Shown here piece by piece: positions 1-6,689 of a stretch of 12,579 nt of DNA; the stretch's first letter is position 1, and every line of letters begins with the position of its first letter. The DNA is from Gemmatimonadota bacterium. Lineage in GTDB: Bacteria; Gemmatimonadota; Gemmatimonadetes; Gemmatimonadales; GWC2-71-9. Under the pieces are notes generated by a model, which saw nothing but the letters and a program-made list of their open reading frames with translations, ran no database searches and was not told where the DNA came from. Location: positions 1-12,579 of the forward strand of contig JAGGAG010000068.1 in NCBI GenBank assembly GCA_017889745.1, given 5' to 3'. A program made the position numbers and the translations under genes.

Positions 1-5
1 CTCGC

Positions 6-40
6 CGGGCTTCGCTTCAGCCCGAGGGCGTCTCTCGGGC
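6..40 (+). other. Two mutually exclusive short stem-loops
   Basis: CGGGCT at 6-11 can pair with AGCCCG at 19-24, and GCCCGAG at 20-26 can pair with CTCGGGC at 34-40. The two stems share bases 20-24, so only one can form at a time. No T-tract follows, so this is not a visible terminator. In such GC-rich DNA it may be chance, and the reading frame of the next gene is open across it. Confidence 0.2.
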
Positions 41-120
41 CGGAAATCGCCGGGCGCGCGCGCCGCGGTGAGTCCCCGCGTGGTGCCGGTCGCCCGGGGC
101 GATCGACGGCCCTGCGGTCG

Positions 121-540
121 ATGCAGGGCATCGCCGCGGGACTGCTGCTGATTGGGGGTGCCGGCATCATCACCTGGAAGGCGATCGGGCCGCCCGTGCT
201 CATCGATTCCTGCTGCAAGGACCTCGATGGGGGCGGATCGGCTGATGACGGCTTCGTGCTCGAGGCCCGCGGCCGCAGGGTGAGCCGGCTCCGGCTGTAC
301 GAGGACCGGGATGGGAGCCGCACATTTTCATCGGCCGACGTCGTCCGGTTCGCGCGCGGGGCGGTGCCCGCGCTGGCCGGCAACCGCGATGCGCGTACCA
401 GGCGCATCTGCTGCGCCGACCTGGACGGGGAGGGACCACCTGATGACGGCGTCCTCGTCATGAGCGAGGCAGACGAGTCGATCGTGCTCGCCGCGATCTA
501 TGAGCAGCGTCCCCGTGGTGCCGCCGCGCCGCTCCGGTAA
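121..540 (+). CDS. Small membrane-anchored protein with duplicated CCxDLDG motif, unknown function
   Basis: I do not recognise this protein of 139 residues. Residues 1-20 form a Gly/Ala/Ile/Leu-rich hydrophobic stretch that would serve as a membrane anchor or signal anchor. The rest is soluble and acidic and contains an internal duplication: Cys-Cys-x-Asp-Leu-Asp-Gly at 31-37 and again at 97-103, each followed after a few residues by Asp-Asp-Gly and a short hydrophobic strand. Between them, D62-x-D64-x-S66-x-T68-x-S70-x-x-D73 matches the spacing of an EF-hand or dockerin calcium loop. The start is uncertain. ATG 121 has no evident Shine-Dalgarno, and the frame is open without any ATG, GTG or TTG back to base 1, so the gene may begin before the window. 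It ends 31 bases before the TonB receptor start. Calcium binding is inference from motif shape only. Confidence 0.5.
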   Translation: MQGIAAGLLLIGGAGIITWKAIGPPVLIDSCCKDLDGGGSADDGFVLEARGRRVSRLRLYEDRDGSRTFSSADVVRFARGAVPALAGNRDARTRRICCADLDGEGPPDDGVLVMSEADESIVLAAIYEQRPRGAAAPLR

Positions 541-571
541 TCTCTTGCCAACAATTCCTCCGGAACATCGA

Positions 572-2740
572 ATGGCCCGACGCCTTCGCCTGGTTGTGTC
601 CCTGTTCCTCGGCGCCGTCGCGCTGCCACGCAGCGTCGGCGCCCAGGTTCCCGACAGCGCGAAAGCGGACAGCGCCTACATGCTGCCGCCCATCGAGGTG
701 GTCGGGTCGATCCTTCCCCTCGCGGGCGTCAATGTCGGCTCCGGCATTGCCGGCGTGGTGACGAAGCTCGACTGGAGCCAGGTCGACGCCACGGAGCCCA
801 AGGTGCTCCCCGACGTCCTCCGGCAGCAGTCGGGCATGTCCACTTACGACAACGTCGGGTCGCCTTACAAGGTCAACGTGAGCACGCGCGGCTTCTACGC
901 GTCGCCGGTGGTGGGAACACCGCAAGGCGTGTCGGTCTTCGTGGACGGCGTGCGGGTCAACGAGCCGGATGCCGCCGAGGTGAACTTCGACCTGCTTCCG
1001 ATAGAGCACGTGAAACGGGTCGAGATCCTCTCGGGCAACGGCACGCTGCTGGGGCGGAACTCGCTGGGCGGATCGATCAACCTGGTGACGCGTCGCGGCG
1101 AGGGCCCGCCCTCGGGCGAGATCGAGCTGATGGGCGGCACCTACGGATCGTACAGCGTCGAGGCGTCGGCGGGTGCCAGGACGAAGCGGGGCCTCGACTA
1201 CTACGTCGGCGGCAACTACAACTATGAGAACGGCTGGCGCCAGAGCACCAGGGCCGACCAGTGGCAGGGTTTCCTGAACGTGGGGAAGCTGGGACAGACA
1301 TCGGGCATCCGCGGGCAGTTCTTCTTCTCTCACTCGTACGCCAGGACCGCCGGCTCCCTGCCGTTCTCCGTGTACGAAGTGAAGCCCGACTCGAACCTGA
1401 CGGATGGCGACTACGAGGACCTGAACGGCCTGCAGGCCGCGCTGGCCGGCTACCGGCAGATGGGCAGCGGCCGCGGCTCGTTCAACGTCTACTACCGTTA
1501 CACCGACGCGAACCGCTTCAACGTGAACCAGGAGGCGGACCCGGACACGCAGAACGACGCCACCAACAGCGTCTTCGGCGGCACGATCGACTACCGCTTC
1601 GCCGTACCCGTGGGCAACAGCGCGATCGGGCTGCGATTCGGTATCGACGGATCCACGGCGTCGAGCAAGGTCCAGTTGTATGCCGACTCGACCAAGTTCG
1701 GCGGTACCAGCGAACTCACCACCGACGTGCAGAGCCCGGTCTCCGATATCGCCGGGTTCGCGCTGGCCGATTACGCCCTGGGCCGGGTGAAGCTGTCGGC
1801 CGGCCTGCGGTACGACTACGTCACCATCCCATTTCACAACCTCATCGATCCGGCGCGCGACACCACGTCCAACTACAGCCGGCTCGATCCCCGGGTGAGC
1901 GTTGACATGGACGCCGGCCACGGCGTGTCGCTCTTCGCGTCGCTCGGCACGTCATTCCGCGCTCCCTCCCTCATCGAGGTGGCCTGCGCCGACCCCGAGG
2001 AGCCGTGCCCGCTGCCCTACGCGCTGGGCGACGACCCGCCGATCGCGCCGGTGACCGTGACTACGATCGAGGGCGGCGCGCGCTACCAGAGCGGCTCGCT
2101 TTCCCTGACAGGCACGGCGTACTACAGCGACGTGAAGAACGATATCTACCTCTTCCCATCACCCACGGTGGTCGAGGGATCGCTGCTCGAGGGCTATTTC
2201 GGCAATCTCGACAAGACCCGGCGTGTCGGTGTCGAGCTTGCCGGGCGCTATGCCTTCGGCGAGGCGCACTCGGTGTACGCCAACTACGCCTACACCCGGG
2301 CCACCTTCCAGTCGGCGGCGGAAATCTTCTCGATCCTCGAGGACGACGGGATCGACAACACCGTCGAACCCGGCGACCTGCTGCCACTGGTGCCGATGCA
2401 CCAGTTCAAGGGCGGCGTCAACCTGCGCTTCGACTTCGGCCTCCGGGCCGGCGCGGACCTGCGGTGGGTCGGCGAGCAGGTGTACCAGCAGGACGAGGCC
2501 AACAACATGCCGAAGCTTCCGTCCTACTTCGTGGCCGACCTGCGCGCCGGATGGGAAGTCGGCAAATGGGAGATCTCCGGCGTCGTGAACAACGTCTTCA
2601 ACACGACGTACGCCACGTTCGGCACGTTCAACGTGAACCAGGGCGCCCCGGGCCAGCCGATCGAGCGGTTCCTGACCCCCGGCTATGCCCCGCAGTTTCG
2701 CCTGATCGTGACCCGGGCCTTCGGCGCCGATCGCGACTGA
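572..2740 (+). CDS. TonB-dependent outer-membrane receptor
   Basis: This is a 722-residue outer-membrane active transporter that takes up a ligand with energy from TonB-ExbB-ExbD. Residues 1-24 are a Sec signal peptide with Arg-rich n-region and cleavage at VGA-Q25. A TonB-box-like IEVVG lies at 41-45. The plug domain spans about 65-175, with VFVDGVRVN near 122-130, VKRVEILSGNGTLLG near 147-161 and the closing GGSINLVTRRG at 166-176. The remainder has alternating aromatic beta strands of the 22-strand barrel, ending in FRLIVTRAF plus five extra residues. A Cys pair near base 1984-2007, in an Asp/Pro-rich segment, probably forms a disulfide in an external loop. ATG 572 was chosen over the upstream ATG at 500 because it gives a clean signal peptide and avoids overlap with the preceding gene. 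The ribosome site is weak (GGA at 562-564). Substrate cannot be told from sequence; siderophore or cobalamin are possibilities. Confidence 0.93.
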   Translation: MARRLRLVVSLFLGAVALPRSVGAQVPDSAKADSAYMLPPIEVVGSILPLAGVNVGSGIAGVVTKLDWSQVDATEPKVLPDVLRQQSGMSTYDNVGSPYKVNVSTRGFYASPVVGTPQGVSVFVDGVRVNEPDAAEVNFDLLPIEHVKRVEILSGNGTLLGRNSLGGSINLVTRRGEGPPSGEIELMGGTYGSYSVEASAGARTKRGLDYYVGGNYNYENGWRQSTRADQWQGFLNVGKLGQTSGIRGQFFFSHSYARTAGSLPFSVYEVKPDSNLTDGDYEDLNGLQAALAGYRQMGSGRGSFNVYYRYTDANRFNVNQEADPDTQNDATNSVFGGTIDYRFAVPVGNSAIGLRFGIDGSTASSKVQLYADSTKFGGTSELTTDVQSPVSDIAGFALADYALGRVKLSAGLRYDYVTIPFHNLIDPARDTTSNYSRLDPRVSVDMDAGHGVSLFASLGTSFRAPSLIEVACADPEEPCPLPYALGDDPPIAPVTVTTIEGGARYQSGSLSLTGTAYYSDVKNDIYLFPSPTVVEGSLLEGYFGNLDKTRRVGVELAGRYAFGEAHSVYANYAYTRATFQSAAEIFSILEDDGIDNTVEPGDLLPLVPMHQFKGGVNLRFDFGLRAGADLRWVGEQVYQQDEANNMPKLPSYFVADLRAGWEVGKWEISGVVNNVFNTTYATFGTFNVNQGAPGQPIERFLTPGYAPQFRLIVTRAFGADRD

Positions 2741-2810
2741 TCCGGGGGGCGGGCAGCGCCGTTTTTGGCGGGTCCCAAGGGGGCCCAGGGGCGGTACGCG
2801 TAGAAAAGCT

Positions 2811-2840
2811 TTGACAGAAGGCGCACCCGGGCCCCACATT
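2811..2840 (+). promoter_or_regulatory. Candidate promoter for the RMF-like gene
   Basis: A perfect TTGACA -35 hexamer lies at 2811-2816. With an 18-base spacer the -10 would be CACATT at 2835-2840 (three of six matches to TATAAT). The predicted leader then contains a small stem, GGCC-GTGT-GGCC at 2851-2862, flanked by GGG/CCC. The -35 is good and the -10 is weak, so this is a candidate only. It would separate this short gene from the receptor upstream. Confidence 0.4.
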
Positions 2841-2875
2841 GGTTCTGGGAGGCCGTGTGGCCCCCCTGATTCCCT

Positions 2876-2879
2876 GGAG
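2876..2879 (+). promoter_or_regulatory. Ribosome binding site deciding the TTG start
   Basis: GGAG at 2876-2879 sits eight bases before TTG 2888. It is the main reason for choosing a TTG start here, since the frame has no ATG that would keep the conserved N-terminal half of the RMF-like domain. Confidence 0.65.
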
Positions 2880-2887
2880 CGCCCCTC

Positions 2888-3085
2888 TTGCCCGCTAGAA
2901 AGCCGGAGAGCCTGAGCCATGAGCGCGCCCGGCACCAGGGGCGTGAGGCCTTCTTTTCGGGGCTTTCGGGCGACAGTTGCCCCTATCCGGCGGGTACGCC
3001 GGAGCGGCTCATCTGGCTCGGGGCTTGGGATGCCGCACGCGACTACCGGGAGATGCTCGACCAGCACCTGCTGCGGCAGGCGTAG
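2888..3085 (+). CDS. rmf: Ribosome modulation factor-like protein
   Basis: This 65-residue protein matches ribosome modulation factor, which in E. coli binds the 30S subunit near the 16S rRNA 3' end and helps form inactive 100S dimers in stationary phase. Against E. coli RMF as I remember it, ERA (12-14), G18, A21, G25, S27 and CPY (31-33) fall at identical spacing. The WLGxW motif (43-47) follows one residue later than in E. coli, and an Ala-rich helix follows. It is about ten residues longer at the C-terminus. The start is TTG with GGAG eight bases upstream. The gene looks monocistronic: a TTGACA element precedes it and a strong intrinsic terminator starts 22 bases after its stop. The same small fold includes CrpP-type proteins, so family membership is firmer than exact function. 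RMF is best known from Gammaproteobacteria, so its presence in this context is notable. Confidence 0.8.
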   Translation: MPARKPESLSHERARHQGREAFFSGLSGDSCPYPAGTPERLIWLGAWDAARDYREMLDQHLLRQA

Positions 3086-3107
3086 CCAGCCAGGCAACCA
3101 GCCTCCG

Positions 3108-3142
3108 GCGGGGGCGATCCCGAGGGATCGCTCCCGCTTTTT
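3108..3142 (+). terminator. Rho-independent terminator after the RMF-like gene
   Basis: Bases 3108-3120 pair with 3125-3137 over 13 positions, including one G-U wobble, with loop CGAG at 3121-3124. A run of five T follows at 3138-3142. This is the clearest terminator in the window and ends transcription before etfB. Confidence 0.9.
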
Positions 3143-3221
3143 AATTGGTTGTTATGCAACGACTTAGGGTGACAGGCGACCACGGGTTCAGCCTCCCTAG
3201 CGCCCCCCCCACAGGGGCGAG

Positions 3222-3229
3222 TAGCTTTG
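3222..3229 (+). promoter_or_regulatory. Possible TAnnTTTG-type -10 element before etfB
   Basis: TAGCTTTG at 3222-3229 fits the TAnnTTTG -7 element known for Bacteroidota housekeeping promoters. It lies about 50 bases before the etfB start, after a terminator, where a promoter is expected. No clear -33/-35 element is visible. The same gap holds a run of eight C (3203-3210) and a short imperfect stem around 3232-3254. Confidence 0.25.
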
Positions 3230-3279
3230 CGCCGCCTACCGGGGGTAGCGGGTCACGACATCAAGGCTGGGAGCGCGCA

Positions 3280-4029
3280 GTGAAGATCGCAGTGTGCCTC
3301 AAGCGGGTGCCCGACACGACGGCAAAGATCGTCATCGGAGCATCCCGGACCACCATCGACGAAACGGGCGTGAAGTTCGTCCCGAATCCCTACGACGAGT
3401 TTGCCCTCGAGGCGGCCATCGCCCTCAAGGAGCAGGCGGGCGCGGGGGAAACCACCGTGATTGCCGTCGGCACCGACGCATCGCAGGAGACCCTGCGGAC
3501 CGCCCTGGCCATGGGTATCGACCGGGCCGTGCTGCTCCAGTCGCCGGGCTCGGCCGATGGACTCGCGGTGGCGCGTGTCCTGGCCGCCGAGCTCAAGGCT
3601 GGGGTGTATGACCTGGTCCTTTTCGGCAAGCTCGCGGTGGACGACTACAACCATCAGGTCGGTGCCATGGTGGCGGAGCTGCTCGAGCTGCCGTGCATCA
3701 CGGCCGCGGCGAAGATGACCCTCAGCGGTGGTGCCATCGAGGCCGAGCGGGAGATCGAGGGTGGCGTCGAAGTGATGGGTTGCACGCTGCCCGCCGTGGT
3801 CACCTGCGACAAGGGACTCAACAACCCGCGCCTGCCCTCGCTCAAGGGCATCATGGCGGCGAAGAAGAAGCCGCTCGACGCGAAACCGGTGACGCTCGAG
3901 GCCGCGTCGTTCGAGGTCACGAGCCTGGAACTGCCGGCTGAACGCCAGGCGGGGCGCATCGTCGGCGAGGGCGCGGACGCGGTCCCGGCCCTGATCGCCC
4001 TGCTGCGCAACGAGGCCAAGGTCCTATGA
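3280..4029 (+). CDS. etfB: Electron transfer flavoprotein beta subunit
   Basis: This 249-residue protein is the AMP-binding beta subunit of the soluble ETF heterodimer, which accepts electrons from acyl-CoA and other dehydrogenases. The N-terminus KIAVCLKRVPDT (2-13) and NPYDEFALEAA (36-46) are typical. VDDYNHQVG (120-128) belongs to the nucleotide-binding core. NNPRLPSLKGIMAAKKK (181-197) is the recognition loop that docks partner dehydrogenases. The length is that expected for the family. GTG 3280 was chosen because the family begins exactly there and GGGAG at 3269-3273 is six bases upstream; the frame stays open further upstream but encodes low-complexity sequence. Its stop overlaps the etfA start (ATGA), so the two subunits are translationally coupled. 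It follows a terminator and so should have its own promoter. Confidence 0.96.
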   Translation: MKIAVCLKRVPDTTAKIVIGASRTTIDETGVKFVPNPYDEFALEAAIALKEQAGAGETTVIAVGTDASQETLRTALAMGIDRAVLLQSPGSADGLAVARVLAAELKAGVYDLVLFGKLAVDDYNHQVGAMVAELLELPCITAAAKMTLSGGAIEAEREIEGGVEVMGCTLPAVVTCDKGLNNPRLPSLKGIMAAKKKPLDAKPVTLEAASFEVTSLELPAERQAGRIVGEGADAVPALIALLRNEAKVL

Positions 4030-4991
4030 AGGTTCTCGCGGTGGTGGAGCAGCGCGATGGCGCGCTCCGGAAGGTCTCGCACGAAATCCTGGCGGCGGCG
4101 CGCGTCCTGGCCGACACGTCGGGTGGCGCCGTCGACGCCATCGTGTTCGGTGCCGGGGCAGTGTCGGGCATGGAGCAGCTGGGCGGCTTCGGTGCCGACC
4201 GGGTGCTCCATGCCACCCATGCCGATTTTGCCTTGTACGCACCGGATGGCGCGTCGGCCACGATCGCGTCGATCGGCGCCGGGTACGGCGCCATCGTGTT
4301 CGCCGCCACGGCGATGGGTCGTGATCTCGCCCCGCGCGTCGCGGCGCGACTTGGTGTCGCGTGCGCCACGGACATCACGGGCCTGGCGGTCGAGGGCGAT
4401 GTCGTCACGGTCACCCGCCCGATCTACGCCGGCAAGGTGCTGCAGCACGGAAGGCTGACCGGCGCGACGGCGGTGGTCTCGGTGCGGCCGAACACCTTCC
4501 ATCCGGCGGCAAGCGGCAAGGCGGGCTCCGTTACCGCGCTGGCGGTGCCGGCGTTCACGGCGCGCGTCACCTCGAAGGGCGTCAAGAAGCCCGACGCCGC
4601 CGTGCTCGACGTCACCGAGGCAACGGTGGTCGTGTCGGGCGGTCGCGGCCTCAAGGAGCCGGTCAACTTCAAGCTGCTGGAGGACCTTGCGGCCGCGTTC
4701 GGGAACGCCGCGGTGGGTGCGAGCCGCGCGGTGGTCGACGCGGGCTGGCGCGACCACGGTGAACAGGTGGGCCAGACCGGCAAGACGGTGAGCCCGCAAC
4801 TGTACATCGCGGTCGGCATCTCGGGGGCGATCCAGCACCTGGCCGGCATGCGGACGGCCCGCACCATCGTCGCGATCAACCGCGACAAGGATGCACCGAT
4901 CTTCAAGGTGGCCGACTACGGCATCGTCGGCGACCTGTTCGAGGTCGTCCCCCGCCTGACTGAAGAGGTCCGCAAGATCCGCAGTTCCTGA
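4026..4991 (+). CDS. etfA: Electron transfer flavoprotein alpha subunit
   Basis: This 321-residue protein is the FAD-carrying alpha subunit of ETF. The N-terminal half is the Rossmann-like domain that pairs with EtfB. The C-terminal FAD domain is unmistakable: VSGGRGLK (203-210), GASRAVVDAGW (231-241), GQTGKTVSPQLYIAVGISG (249-267) and the family signature continuing through AIQHLAGM (268-275) to AINRDKDAPIF (284-294). H271 sits in the IQH motif, and ADYGIVGDLFEVVP (296-309) closes the domain. Its ATG overlaps the etfB stop by four bases, giving fixed subunit ratio. Electrons from FADH2 would go to ETF-QO, whose gene begins at 12260 on the same strand. Confidence 0.97.
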   Translation: MKVLAVVEQRDGALRKVSHEILAAARVLADTSGGAVDAIVFGAGAVSGMEQLGGFGADRVLHATHADFALYAPDGASATIASIGAGYGAIVFAATAMGRDLAPRVAARLGVACATDITGLAVEGDVVTVTRPIYAGKVLQHGRLTGATAVVSVRPNTFHPAASGKAGSVTALAVPAFTARVTSKGVKKPDAAVLDVTEATVVVSGGRGLKEPVNFKLLEDLAAAFGNAAVGASRAVVDAGWRDHGEQVGQTGKTVSPQLYIAVGISGAIQHLAGMRTARTIVAINRDKDAPIFKVADYGIVGDLFEVVPRLTEEVRKIRSS

Positions 4992-4994
4992 GGT

Positions 4995-5035
4995 CCCCCC
5001 GGGGGCAGGGGGGTGGGTGCAGTTCTTGCCCCCCT
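4995..5035 (+). other. G-run/C-run stem-loops between etfA and the CHAT gene
   Basis: AGGGGGG at 5007-5013 can pair with CCCCCCT at 5029-5035 around a 15-base loop. GGGGGCA at 5001-5007 can alternatively pair with TGCCCCC at 5027-5033, and C6 at 4995-5000 can pair with either G-run. No T-tract follows. The structure fills the 52-base gap and ends eight bases before the chosen ATG, so it could dampen read-through or ribosome access. Its role is inference. Confidence 0.3.
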
Positions 5036-5043
5036 ACTCCCCG

Positions 5044-6651
5044 ATGCGCCCGATTCTGCCCGTTCTCCTCCTGTCTTGTGCAACGCTCCCCGCATCGGCC
5101 CAGACCGCACGGGAGGCCGTGGCGCATCCGGAGCTCTCCTACCAGGTGGCCCTGGAAGCGCTCGACCGGGGGAACGGCGAGGCGGCGATTACGATGCTGG
5201 ACGCCTCGATTGCCGGCCTGCCGGCCAACTCCCACCTGGCCCTGCATGAGCGGCTGCTGCGGCTGGCGGAAGCCTACGTCGTCACGGGGCAGCCCGACTC
5301 GACCGACGTGATGCTGGACCGGGCGCGGGCGGAAATGAGCCTGATGGCGGACAGCGCCGGCTGGGAGCTGTCGTTCGACGCGACCTCCGATGAGCGGCTC
5401 ATGAAGCTCATGGAGCGCGTCGCCACGGCCGGCCGGCCAGCCACGGCCTTCCGCATTCAGCTGCTCCGCGAGGCTCGCGCCGGCACCCGCACCCCGGCGC
5501 TCGACACGCTGTCGGCGTTCGATCCGGCGCGCGTCCCGGAGCACACGGCCCTGGTGACGTATGCCGTGTCGGCATCGGCGCAGCGACTCATGCTCCTCGT
5601 GGCGACCCGCGATGGGCTGCGCACGGTGCCGCTCAACATCAGCGATTCCCTCGCGAGCCAGATCGCGCGGCTCTGGATGGCGCTTGCCGCCGGCTCCGAT
5701 GCGCCGCGCGATGGGGCCGCGCTGTCGAGCCAGCTGATCCTGCCGCTGCTCGAGCGCCTTCCGCGCGACATCACGCACCTCGCGTTCGTGCCGGGCGGGC
5801 CATTGCGTGCGCTTCCGTTCGACGTGCTCCCGCTTCTTGGCGGACGCAGCCTGATCCAGGCCTACGAGACCAGCATCCTGCCATCGGTAGGCCAGGCGCT
5901 GGTATGGTGGGCCGGTCCGGTGCCGCGCACCGGGATCCGCATCGTCACCTTCGGTTACTCGGGTGGGGGTCCCAAGGTGGCGGGTGCCACCGCGGTGGCC
6001 CAGGCCCGTGAGATCAGCCGCTACTCCCGTCGCGGGGAGGCCTACCTGGCCCACGCGGCGACCGAGGCGACCCTGCGCACCGCCGACCTGCGCAGCGCCG
6101 GCACCGTGCACCTCGCCGTGCCGATGCACACCACCGGCGTCACCGATGGCGGCGACGCGCTCGAGATGGTCTCGACACCGGGGGAGGATGGGCTGCTGAA
6201 CGTGGACGAGCTGGGGCGGCTGCGCCTTGGCCCCACCTTCGTGCTGCTGGCCGGCTGCCCGGTGCGCCACGAACCCGACCTGCAGGGCCCTCCGGCCCCG
6301 GCAATGGCGCGGGCGCTGTTCCAGGCGGGTGCGCGATCGGTGGTGCGCTGTTCCTGGGGTGCCCCGGTGAGTGCAGCCGACCGGTACGTGCTCGTCCTGT
6401 ACCAGTCGCTCGCCGAAGGGATGTCGATGGGCGCGGCGGTGCGGGAGGCCAAGCTCCGGCTGCAGCAGGATGGTCTCGGGCCCTCGGCCTGGGGGGCATT
6501 CGAACTGGTGGGCGACGCCCGCCTGCGGCTGCCGCTGCAGCGCCCCGGTGCCTCCCTGTTGTGGTGGTTCCTCGCGGCGGCGGTGGCCGCCTGGCTCATC
6601 TGGCTGTCGGAGCGGCGCGGTCGTCGCGGGCCGGCGGAGGCTGCCGGCTGA
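5044..6651 (+). CDS. Secreted, membrane-anchored CHAT-domain (caspase-like) protein
   Basis: This 535-residue protein carries a CHAT domain, a C14/separase-type cysteine peptidase fold used in bacterial proteolytic signalling. Residues 1-19 are a signal peptide (cleavage ASA-Q20). About 25-150 is helical and TPR-like. The CHAT domain runs about 165-500 and includes LAFVPGGPLRALPFDVLPL, then TVHLAVPMH (354-362), LLAGC405, an AMARALFQAGARSVV segment, GAAVREAKLRLQQDG and WGAFELVGD. Residues 504-521 form a Trp-rich transmembrane helix followed by Arg-rich sequence, so the catalytic domain should face the periplasm. The nucleophile C405 fits, but the usual catalytic His (HxAxH) is P360, with H362 two residues later. 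ATG 5044 gives the best signal peptide. GTG 5017 is an alternative that would leave LLSC as a weak lipobox. The gene sits between etfA and nadB; the target is unknown. Confidence 0.8.
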   Translation: MRPILPVLLLSCATLPASAQTAREAVAHPELSYQVALEALDRGNGEAAITMLDASIAGLPANSHLALHERLLRLAEAYVVTGQPDSTDVMLDRARAEMSLMADSAGWELSFDATSDERLMKLMERVATAGRPATAFRIQLLREARAGTRTPALDTLSAFDPARVPEHTALVTYAVSASAQRLMLLVATRDGLRTVPLNISDSLASQIARLWMALAAGSDAPRDGAALSSQLILPLLERLPRDITHLAFVPGGPLRALPFDVLPLLGGRSLIQAYETSILPSVGQALVWWAGPVPRTGIRIVTFGYSGGGPKVAGATAVAQAREISRYSRRGEAYLAHAATEATLRTADLRSAGTVHLAVPMHTTGVTDGGDALEMVSTPGEDGLLNVDELGRLRLGPTFVLLAGCPVRHEPDLQGPPAPAMARALFQAGARSVVRCSWGAPVSAADRYVLVLYQSLAEGMSMGAAVREAKLRLQQDGLGPSAWGAFELVGDARLRLPLQRPGASLLWWFLAAAVAAWLIWLSERRGRRGPAEAAG

Positions 6652-6676
6652 CGCAGGTGTGCCGCCCCCGGCCGCC

Positions 6677-6682
6677 TATATT
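6677..6682 (+). promoter_or_regulatory. Candidate -10 box giving leaderless nadB mRNA
   Basis: TATATT at 6677-6682 ends seven bases before the nadB ATG. Transcription would then begin at or one base before the ATG. No Shine-Dalgarno is visible in the intervening CCAGCCG, and no good -35 is seen at the usual distance. This agrees with a leaderless transcript but is inferred from spacing alone. Confidence 0.45.
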
Positions 6683-6689
6683 CCAGCCG

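Noticed and set aside
458..1921. Long - strand open frame opposite the TonB-dependent receptor
   Set aside because: The receptor on the + strand has signal peptide, plug and barrel; the antisense product is low-complexity with no recognisable domain.
2723..2770. Possible terminator after the TonB receptor (GGCGC/GCGCC or CGCC/GGCG next to five T)
   Set aside because: The stems are only four or five pairs, or need a loop of nearly 30 bases; the T-run lies inside the loop of the shorter one.
3203..3210. C8 run upstream of etfB
   Set aside because: It lies in non-coding sequence 70 bases before the start, so slippage would not change a protein; no regulatory role is visible.
3145..3279. N-terminal extension of etfB from an upstream in-frame start
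   Set aside because: The extra 45 residues are Pro/Gly/Ser-rich with no family similarity, while GTG 3280 has a ribosome site and matches the usual EtfB N-terminus.
5001..5020. G-quadruplex in the G-rich etfA-CHAT gap
   Set aside because: Only three separate runs of three or more G are present within reach, so a standard intramolecular quadruplex lacks its fourth tract.
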